Shown one piece after another: positions 1 through 5,363 of a stretch of 9,698 nt of DNA. The notes beneath the pieces were generated by a model. That model was not told the DNA's origin. It made no database searches and saw only the letters and a program-made list of their open reading frames with translations. The position numbers and the translations under genes were made by a program. This DNA comes from Syntrophobacterales bacterium (GTDB lineage Bacteria; Desulfobacterota; Syntrophobacteria; BM002), in NCBI GenBank assembly GCA_030613915.1, contig JAUWKY010000049.1, positions 1 to 9,698 on the forward strand. The letters are read 5' to 3'. Every line of letters begins with the position of its first letter. Position 1 is the stretch's first letter.

Positions 1-29
1 CGTACCGTCCAGGTACTCCTCAGAACTAA

Positions 30-47
30 TCCCGCGGTGCCGCGGGA
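30..47. repeat. GC-rich palindrome
   Basis: TCCCGCGG and CCGCGGGA form an 8-bp perfect inverted repeat around a central TG. No T-run follows on either strand, so it is not a standard intrinsic terminator. A related CCCGCG...CGCGGGA hairpin, also followed by AC and a GC-rich stretch, lies at 7579-7597, which suggests one dispersed element family. Confidence 0.6.
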
Positions 48-89
48 CGGTTGCCCGGTGGCACGCCCATCTTCGTGGTCTCGCGCCAG

Positions 90-166
90 CAATTCATGAA
101 ATATCCGGGCTAGGGCAAGAACCTGGGTTTTTCGTCTTGCCTCAATTCATGAAACATTCAGACTAG
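90..166. repeat. Direct repeat - hairpin - direct repeat element
   Basis: Two 24-base direct repeats at 90-113 and 143-166 match at 20 of 24 positions. Both begin CAATTCATGAAA, which contains the palindrome TTCATGAA, and both end in CTAG. Exactly between them GGCAAGA (114-120) and TCTTGCC (135-141) pair as a 7-bp stem with a 14-base loop. The start-to-start distance of 53 bp is close to five helical turns. It could be a dispersed intergenic element or a double protein-binding site; the sequence alone does not decide. Confidence 0.6.
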
Positions 167-244
167 CTTCATTTATAAAGTTACGAGGGGAGGAATTCAA
201 GCTTAAAAGTCGCTACGTGCTTGTCTGCAGGGATGCGGGGATTG

Positions 245-1378
245 CTATTTTCGTTGGCTCGAGCGAGGTATAGGTAGTGTTATTACGAGGGTGGCGCGCT
301 GGTCGTTGCCGTTCCTAATGACCACGTTACCACCATGTTGGCTAATAATTTGCTGAGAAAGAGGGATGCCGATTCCACCGTCAAAGGCGGGCTCACGGTA
401 AAAAGGGAAAAACATTTGACATTCATCGAGAGGTCCGTGATTGAGATGTATGCCATCAATTTCGATAATCACATACCTATGATTGAGGGCAGAGGTGATG
501 GTGAGATCACCACCGCCTTCCATGCCTCGTATGGTGGTTTTTATGATGGAACGGAGGCCCTCTTCAACCAGGTGTCGATCCAATTCTAACTCAGGTATCT
601 TGTTACTCAGTCTCGTGATGACCTGAATTCCCATATGATGGAATTCGTGGTTTAGTTGGTTGAGAACCTTGGTAAGGATTGCATTGATATCGGCGGGAGC
701 TGGGTGCAATCTTATGCGCTTGAACCCATCCAGAACTCGATTGACAGTCTTTTCCAGCCTGGATACCTCCTTCAAGATAATCTCCAGGTGGGCTCGACCT
801 GGATCGTCCGAAGTCATTCGTCGGTCGAGCAAGCGGGCAAAACCGCCAATGGAGGTCAAGGGGTTCCGAATCTCGTGGGCGACGCCCAGAGACATGTCGT
901 TTAGGACCTTTATTCTTTCTGTGAGTATCAACTGATCTTCCAAATGTTTTCTGGCAGTGATGTCAAAGATGAAGCCGTCGATACATTGAATCCTGTTGTT
1001 GTGGCTAATTGGGATGGTGTGGTTAATGATGTGACGCACCGTCTGATCGCGGTGGATAATTCGGTATTCCAGGGTAAGACCTTTGCCCTCTTCTAAGTAG
1101 AGTTCCCTGTTGTGGCGAACTCGTTGCCGATCTTCGGGATGGATATGGTTGTCCCAGAAAAGATTGTCTTTTTGGACTTCCTCGTCACTGTAGCCAAAGA
1201 CCTTCAGGCAATAAGGGCTGATGTAGAGGGTGCGCAGTTGGTTGTCCAGGCTATAGGCCACCACGGGCGCGTTTTCGAATAACCGGCGGTATCGTTGCTG
1301 GCAGTCTTCCGACTCTAAGGTTTGATCAGGATCGGTTCGGCCGCTGAGGTTGAGATTTGGGTGCGGAGGAGATCCCAT
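245..1378 (-). CDS. PAS histidine-kinase-like protein with degraded ATP-binding domain
   Basis: A 377-residue soluble protein with no membrane segment. Residues about 24-146 form a PAS domain (the FW...HIHPEDR signature near 74-84 is typical of PAS_3). Residues about 150-220 are a HisKA dimerisation helix pair with an intact H-box, H168-E-I-R-N-P-L. Residues about 230-370 align without gaps to a HATPase_c domain, but its key positions are lost: the N-box Asn is replaced (Thr281 or Lys280), the G1 Asp of DxGxG falls on Gly309, and G2 reads GIGIPL instead of GxGLGL. The F-box-like FFPFY and the QHGG stretch survive. Family knowledge says these losses should abolish ATP binding, so it may act as a phosphotransfer or scaffold protein (compare Spo0B and ChpT) rather than an autokinase; that role is inference. 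The ATG at 1378 is the upstream-most start and has only a weak GGGAAAAG upstream. It is divergent from the dehydrogenase gene. No response regulator is adjacent. Confidence 0.85.
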   Translation of the reverse strand: MGSPPHPNLNLSGRTDPDQTLESEDCQQRYRRLFENAPVVAYSLDNQLRTLYISPYCLKVFGYSDEEVQKDNLFWDNHIHPEDRQRVRHNRELYLEEGKGLTLEYRIIHRDQTVRHIINHTIPISHNNRIQCIDGFIFDITARKHLEDQLILTERIKVLNDMSLGVAHEIRNPLTSIGGFARLLDRRMTSDDPGRAHLEIILKEVSRLEKTVNRVLDGFKRIRLHPAPADINAILTKVLNQLNHEFHHMGIQVITRLSNKIPELELDRHLVEEGLRSIIKTTIRGMEGGGDLTITSALNHRYVIIEIDGIHLNHGPLDECQMFFPFYREPAFDGGIGIPLSQQIISQHGGNVVIRNGNDQRATLVITLPIPRSSQRK

Positions 1379-1826
1379 GAGGCTTTTCCCGGAATTAGAT
1401 CTGTTGACTTGTGTAGATATCCGACCATGTTGGTTGGTAATAAGGACGGAGTGTAAAATATTTTTTCGCGATTCACAAGAGAAAAGTGAAAAAAAGGTTG
1501 AAATAACCGAATTTTATTATCAACAGAATAATTAACAGGTTTTTAACATTCGCAAATTGAGACCGTTTCTGAGAGACAAATTGGACCATTTTTCCTGAGA
1601 TTTGATATGATACGTTCAGTGTCACCTATGATCTCGGTGATCTCTGCGGTTAAAATACCACCTGCGTACGCTGGCCGCACGAAAAAATGAGCGCCTGGAA
1701 GGACAAATTTGAGTAAGTTAGGGGTCGAAGCGATCACATGGGTGCGGTCTGATAATACCTATAAATTGTATATTTTTACCCATTCTATGCACGGTAAGTT
1801 TTGGGTAAAAAAAGAGGCTCAGAATT
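1379..1826. promoter_or_regulatory. Divergent intergenic region
   Basis: This 448-base gap separates two divergent genes and must hold both promoters. It is AT-rich at 1450-1560. I could not fix a convincing -35/-10 pair for either gene. Visible structure is a two-unit 9-base tandem beginning GATCTC at 1630 and 1639, and an inverted repeat just before the dehydrogenase start. A 64-codon minus-strand frame at 1543-1737 is not convincing as a gene. Confidence 0.5.
1773..1811 (+). promoter_or_regulatory. 10-bp inverted repeat abutting the dehydrogenase RBS
   Basis: TTTTTACCCA (1773-1782) and TGGGTAAAAA (1802-1811) are perfect complements separated by 19 bases. The right arm ends at the first base of the putative Shine-Dalgarno AAAGAGG (1811-1817), which sits 9 bases before the ATG at 1827. 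It could be a leader hairpin limiting ribosome access or a dyad operator for a repressor. No regulator is identified. Confidence 0.5.
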
Positions 1827-2564
1827 ATGTCCACTGGTATTTTATCCGACAGGATCTGTCTGATCACCGGCTCGAGCCGTGGGATCGGTCTGGGGGTTGC
1901 CCGGGTCTTTGCCGAAAACGGGGCAAGCGTCGTCCTGCATGGCAGAGACGAAGAGTCACTGGGTGAGTCTTTGGCCGAATTGTCTGAACCACAGAAGCAC
2001 AGCTATATTACCGCTGATATAATTACTGCTGAAGGTGCGGGAGTACTAGCTGCTGCGTTTCCTCGGCTGCACGAAAGGCTTGATGTGCTTGTCCATAGTG
2101 CAGGCATTCTCGGCCCCCCTGGGATTCCCTTGGCTGAGTATCCAGCGGAGAGCTGGAAAGATGTTCTTCACCTTAACCTAACCGCCCCATTCCTCGTCAC
2201 CCAGGCACTTCTGCCCGCATTGAGAAAAGGTGATCACCCATCGGTGATATTCGTTTCCAGCGGACTAGGTTACAAGGGTCGGGCAGGCTGGGGTGCATAC
2301 TCGGTAAGCAAGTTTGGCGTGGAGGGTCTCAACCAGGTATGGGCCGATGAGTTGGAGGCCGAGGGCATAAGGGTAAACGCAGTAAATCCAGGAGGAACAC
2401 GCACCCAGATGAGAGCTGTAGCATATCCCCAAGAGGACCCAATGACCCTGCCAACGCCGGAAGATATAGCATCCGTTTTTGTCTGGCTTGCCAGGGCTGA
2501 CACTGCAGTTACTGGGCAGAGTCTGGAGGCCAGAGACTGGGTAGGAAGGGATCCAGCAATCTAA
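1827..2564 (+). CDS. Short-chain dehydrogenase/reductase, YciK-like
   Basis: A 245-residue classical SDR, predicted to be a cytosolic NAD(P)H-dependent oxidoreductase. The Rossmann glycine motif TGSSRGIG is at 14-21. The NNAG-type motif appears as HSAG at 90-93. The catalytic tetrad is N117, S145, Y158 and K162 (YxxxK at 158-162). R40 after the second beta strand suggests NADP(H) preference. The C-terminal half, with NPGGTRTQMRA at 187-197 followed by the PQEDP and TPEDI segments, is strongly reminiscent of E. coli YciK, whose substrate is not well established; I would not assign one here. Length is normal for the family. The ATG at 1827 has AAAGAGG 9 bases upstream, and the Rossmann fold begins directly after it, so the start is well supported. 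It is the first gene of a plus-strand pair with the ferredoxin, but the 263-base repeat-bearing gap argues against tight co-transcription. Confidence 0.88.
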   Translation: MSTGILSDRICLITGSSRGIGLGVARVFAENGASVVLHGRDEESLGESLAELSEPQKHSYITADIITAEGAGVLAAAFPRLHERLDVLVHSAGILGPPGIPLAEYPAESWKDVLHLNLTAPFLVTQALLPALRKGDHPSVIFVSSGLGYKGRAGWGAYSVSKFGVEGLNQVWADELEAEGIRVNAVNPGGTRTQMRAVAYPQEDPMTLPTPEDIASVFVWLARADTAVTGQSLEARDWVGRDPAI

Positions 2565-2827
2565 GCAGTACTATTTTCTCCACGCATGCCATGTTCTAAT
2601 CAACTGTGCTAGTAAAAGGGTATGGTCAGTTGTCCGTGGTCTGTGGTCCGTAGCAATTTGTTATTGTGGCTGGGTTCATTATAGTAGGTAAAAAACTGGA
2701 GCAACGGACGACCGACGACTGACAACGGACATCACAGCCATCTTCTTGGAGCCAGAAGACTGAGCTGTGGCCCCTCTATGCTAAAGACGATGATAAAAGG
2801 ATAACCGCATAGGAAGGCTGATGAATT
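2565..2827. other. Intergenic gap with phased inverted array
   Basis: The gap between the dehydrogenase and the ferredoxin contains no gene. Its main content is the 7-base-phased inverted array at 2625-2730. The ferredoxin Shine-Dalgarno (AGGAAGG, 2811-2817) lies at its right end. Confidence 0.6.
2625..2730. repeat. Inverted array of heptad units (GTC phase)
   Basis: The left arm (2625-2654) has GTC at 2625, 2632, 2639 and 2646, four units of pattern GTCNGTN in exact 7-base phase. The right arm (2701-2730) has GAC at 2707, 2714, 2721 and 2728, again in exact 7-base phase. The arms are inverted copies matching at 24 of 30 positions, with a 46-base AT-richer centre. They could fold as a long imperfect hairpin or be a dispersed mobile repeat. 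The same plan recurs at 5236-5337 with a different unit. Confidence 0.75.
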
Positions 2828-3025
2828 GTGGCGAAGGTTCCTGAGGTTGACTTGGGTGACTGTGTCGAATGTGATGGCTGCGTAGAAGTCTGTCCTGAGG
2901 TATTTCGCCGCAATGAAAGCATGGGTTACATTGAGGTGATTGAATGTGAGAAGTACCCTGAGCTGGAGGTTCAGGACGCCATCAATTTCTGCCCCACCGG
3001 CTGTATTTGTTGGGTGGAAGAATGA
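2828..3025 (+). CDS. Single-cluster [4Fe-4S] ferredoxin
   Basis: A 65-residue acidic electron carrier, presumably cytosolic. The cluster ligands fit the monocluster pattern C12-x2-C15-x2-C18 with the distal C55-P; C22-P is the fifth cysteine that pairs in a disulfide in Desulfovibrio gigas-type ferredoxins. Fold markers match that family: the CPEVF segment at 22-26 and the DAINFCP segment at 50-56. The usual disulfide partner, eight residues before the distal Cys, is Glu47 here; Cys40 lies seven residues earlier. Two further cysteines, C59 and C61, sit in the C-terminal tail, giving eight in all but no second CxxCxxC motif. It starts with GTG at 2828, with AGGAAGG ending 10 bases upstream; the nearby ATG at 2821 is out of frame. 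It could serve the radical-SAM or dehydrogenase proteins nearby, but no partner is proven. It converges with the HD gene, 21 bases apart. Confidence 0.9.
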   Translation: MAKVPEVDLGDCVECDGCVEVCPEVFRRNESMGYIEVIECEKYPELEVQDAINFCPTGCICWVEE

Positions 3026-3046
3026 TAGTCAGGCAGGTTATTCAAG

Positions 3047-3589
3047 CTATAAAATCATCCTGGCCACGTCTTCAGGTCCGAAATCAAGTTGCGAAAATAG
3101 CTTTTTTTCAACACCTTTGCAAATAGTAAAATTCGTCCGCACCAGTTGGGAGAGTCTAGAATCATTTCTACCATAACGATCTATGATGTCGTGCATCCGC
3201 TCTGCCAGGGTGACCACGGAGGTGTGCAGTACCCTCTTATCAGCATAGTAGACAACTTCCTTCTCAGAATACACTCCATCAAGGGAATAATCTTTTAGCC
3301 AGACGTGCTCGCCCACAATGTCCGCGATTTCATCAAACTGGTGTTGCAGACATATCTCTCTGCCAACAGTGGCGTGGTCACCACCGCTCTGGATACACTG
3401 AGTTTTGGCGATGTCGTGTAGCAAAGCACCTGCCACCGCTTTCTGCACGGAAATCTTGACACCGGAATGAACAAGACCCGTAGAGATGGCTCTCACGATG
3501 TTTGCAACCACAATACTGTGCTCTCTGATGTTGTCCAACATCCGGTACTGGTCCATCAAAGCATAGCATTCTTTCTCTGTTGGTATCAC
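3047..3589 (-). CDS. HD-domain (HDIG-type) metal-dependent phosphohydrolase
   Basis: A 180-residue soluble HD-superfamily protein, expected to bind one or two metal ions and hydrolyse a phosphomonoester, phosphoanhydride or nucleotide; the substrate is unknown. Visible ligands in order are H24 (REHS), H58-D59 (LLHDIAK), H72 (GDHATVG), H95 (GEHVWLK) and D117 (YYADKRV), which makes a complete set for the H...HD...H...H...D arrangement. The opening (IPTEKECYALMDQY) and spacing resemble small HDIG proteins of the TIGR00295-like group found in archaea and anaerobic bacteria. It starts with GTG at 3589, and this codon shares bases with the stop of the upstream transporter (GTGA), so translation is probably coupled. 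AGGAA in the transporter's last codons can act as ribosome binding site. A drug-efflux transporter joined to an HD hydrolase is not a pairing I recognise as a known system. Confidence 0.87.
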   Translation of the reverse strand: MIPTEKECYALMDQYRMLDNIREHSIVVANIVRAISTGLVHSGVKISVQKAVAGALLHDIAKTQCIQSGGDHATVGREICLQHQFDEIADIVGEHVWLKDYSLDGVYSEKEVVYYADKRVLHTSVVTLAERMHDIIDRYGRNDSRLSQLVRTNFTICKGVEKKLFSQLDFGPEDVARMIL

Positions 3590-5157
3590 GGTTTGACGTT
3601 CCTTCCTGGCATCATTTTACACATAATAATACTGATAAAGGATACCAGCAACGCCGTCCAGAACACAGCCTCTACCCCCTTGCCGATGGATTCCCGGATG
3701 GCATTGAGGGCTGTGGAGGAAAGTGACCCTACCATGTCCGGCTGCAGGAACTCCTGAAGACTGTGGGAGAGCTGGGCTGCCAGTTCTGGGGGAATCTCGG
3801 CACGGAGTGGCGAATTCATAAGGCCATTGATGGCCTTGTCAAGGTAATGAGAGACCATGGCCCCGGAAATCCCAATGCCTATGGTACCACCCAGGGTTCT
3901 GGCAAATTGCTGAGATGAAGTGGCAACTCCCAAGTCACTCTCAGGCAAGCTGTTCTGCACTTTTATCAAAGTTGCCACCGAAACAAAGCCCATACCAATA
4001 CCAATTGGGCAAACCACTACACTAAAGTAGATTAGGCCAGTGGTAGCATTGAAGGTCAGGGTCAGAGCGATACTGATGAACATGAGGATAGCTCCGGCCA
4101 CGCCTGTCAGTTTCTCTCCAAGTCTGTTCACCACTAGGCCACATACCAGGGCACCGGCCGACCATCCCAAACTGAGGGGAACCATGACAAGACCCAATTC
4201 CGCGGCAGTTCTTCCCAGAGTGCCTTGAATGAAGAGGGGAAGGAATGCCAGCAGGGAAAATATGGCAAAACTGCTGAAAAAAGCAGCGCCATTGGGGAGG
4301 GTAAACCCGGGGATCTGGAGAAAATGCAAGGGGAGGATTGGTTCTGCGGCCCGCCGTTCTGCGTACCAGAAGATAACGCCGGCCACAACCGCAAGAAAAA
4401 ACAGACCAAGAAGCTCCGGAGAGTACCAAGAGCGAGCTTCTCCGAGCAGGAGAAAAGCAAATAATAATGAAAGGATACAGGTGGTCAGAGTGAGGGCGCC
4501 AAGGTAATCAACAGTTGCGTCTGTTTTCTTGGGGCGTGATTCCTGGAAATACCGCACAATAAAAAAAACTGCCAGGCTGCCAACGGGTACATTAATGTAA
4601 AAGACCCACGGCCAGGTCAAATAGGTGACAATAAGGCCTCCCAGCAACGGGCCCATAACACTTGAAACTCCCCAGACAAAGCTGATAAGACCCATCATTC
4701 TACCGCGCTCTTCCGGAGCAGATACCTCCGAAACCACGATGTAGGCGAGAGCAAAATTGCCGCCCGCGCCGATTCCCTGGAGGGCGCGCAGGAACACGAG
4801 TTGTGGCATGCTATTGACCATGCCGGCGAAAACAGAGCCAACCAGAAAAGCTCCCACCGCGAGAACAAAAAGCTTCTTGCTGCTGTAGAGGTCGGCAAGT
4901 TTGCCGAAGAGGGGCAAGGCAATGGTTCTGGTTAGCATGTAGGCTGAAAATGCCCAACTATAGAGTTCAAGCCCTCCCAGGTCGGCAACTATGGTAGGCA
5001 TTGCCGCCCCAATGATGAGAGCATCCAGGGCGCCTAAGAAGACTGCCAAAAGGGCAGCGATCAGCACGAGAATTCGAGATTTCTTGGTCAATTCTACTGG
5101 CTCAGATAGGGAATTTTTCACAAGACGTAGCTCAGTTCCTGTACCATTGCCGTTCAT
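3586..5157 (-). CDS. MFS multidrug efflux transporter, DHA2 (EmrB/QacA-like), 14 TM
   Basis: A 523-residue inner-membrane proton-driven exporter of the 14-helix DHA2 family. After a hydrophilic tail of about 28 residues, TM1 carries Asp45 in LGALDALIIG (family motif D1). Motif A, GKLADLYSSKK, is at 85-95 between TM2 and TM3. Motif B follows at 123-133 with R124 and Q127-G. The antiporter motif C, GVSSVMGPLLGG, is at 163-174. WPWVFYINVP at 182-191 is typical of EmrB/QacA relatives. A long loop before the last helix (about 450-500) is usual for this group, and the length is normal. Export of hydrophobic drugs is family knowledge; the true substrate is unknown. The ATG at 5157 is preceded by a pyrimidine-rich stretch with no Shine-Dalgarno, so the start is uncertain within the tail. 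It is the first gene of a two-gene unit with the HD hydrolase and is divergent from the radical-SAM gene. Confidence 0.9.
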   Translation of the reverse strand: MNGNGTGTELRLVKNSLSEPVELTKKSRILVLIAALLAVFLGALDALIIGAAMPTIVADLGGLELYSWAFSAYMLTRTIALPLFGKLADLYSSKKLFVLAVGAFLVGSVFAGMVNSMPQLVFLRALQGIGAGGNFALAYIVVSEVSAPEERGRMMGLISFVWGVSSVMGPLLGGLIVTYLTWPWVFYINVPVGSLAVFFIVRYFQESRPKKTDATVDYLGALTLTTCILSLLFAFLLLGEARSWYSPELLGLFFLAVVAGVIFWYAERRAAEPILPLHFLQIPGFTLPNGAAFFSSFAIFSLLAFLPLFIQGTLGRTAAELGLVMVPLSLGWSAGALVCGLVVNRLGEKLTGVAGAILMFISIALTLTFNATTGLIYFSVVVCPIGIGMGFVSVATLIKVQNSLPESDLGVATSSQQFARTLGGTIGIGISGAMVSHYLDKAINGLMNSPLRAEIPPELAAQLSHSLQEFLQPDMVGSLSSTALNAIRESIGKGVEAVFWTALLVSFISIIMCKMMPGRNVKP

Positions 5158-5190
5158 AGAGAGAGGGGCGCGTAGGGGTTTCTCTGAAAA

Positions 5191-5215
5191 GTCTTTCCAA
5201 AAAAGGCCGAAAGAC
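5191..5215 (-). promoter_or_regulatory. Hairpin upstream of the MFS gene
   Basis: GTCTTTC (5191-5197) and GAAAGAC (5209-5215) are perfect complements with an 11-base loop that contains an A-run on the plus strand, hence a T-run on the minus strand. It lies 34 bases upstream of the annotated transporter ATG and could sit in its leader RNA. The T-run is in the loop, not after the stem, so it is not a standard intrinsic terminator. Confidence 0.35.
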
Positions 5216-5235
5216 CTAATATATCAGTTAAGCTT

Positions 5236-5337
5236 GCAGCGGTCAGCTATCAGCTGTCAGCAAGAAGAGTATTCTTTTATAATTACAGCTTGCTCATTTC
5301 GTTTTTCTAAAAGCTGAGTGCTGACGGCTGAAGCTGA
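5236..5337. repeat. Inverted array of heptad units (TCAGC phase)
   Basis: The left arm has GCAGC at 5236 and then TCAGC at 5243, 5250 and 5257, all in exact 7-base phase. The right arm has the complement GCTGA at 5313, 5320, 5327 and 5333 (steps of 7, 7 and 6). The 51-base centre is AT-rich. The arms can pair as an imperfect hairpin. It fills most of the 206-base gap between two divergent genes, so it must overlap or flank both promoters. Confidence 0.75.
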
Positions 5338-5363
5338 TAATTTAAAAAAGATGAGAGTAAGAC

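Larger units (their letters stand above)
1..244. other. Gene-free left flank with repeats
   Basis: No coding region is supported here. The left part is GC-rich and the right part (170-244), which lies downstream of the minus-strand kinase stop, shows no clear terminator. The recognisable content is a near-perfect palindrome at 30-47 and a direct repeat - hairpin - direct repeat unit at 90-166, listed separately. Any gene served by these elements may lie left of the window. Confidence 0.6.

Noticed and set aside
57..73. Possible sigma-54 promoter beginning TGGCAC
   Set aside because: The -12 element (TTGC at the right spacing) is missing.
245..1378. Frameshift explanation for the missing ATP-binding residues
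   Set aside because: The region aligns to HATPase domains without gaps, and flanking conserved words (LTIT, FFPFY, QHGG) stay in frame, so the changes are substitutions.
1543..1737. Minus-strand 64-codon frame upstream of the kinase
   Set aside because: No recognisable domain, it overlaps a repeat-like tandem, lies in the promoter region of two divergent genes, and has no clear ribosome binding site.
2625..2730. CRISPR-like interpretation of the periodic repeats
   Set aside because: The units are 7 bases with no unique spacers between them, and arms are inverted instead of direct; no cas gene is present.
3378..4507. Several long frames opposite or beside the MFS and HD genes
   Set aside because: They are out-of-frame shadows with no domains; the transporter and HD frames carry all family motifs.
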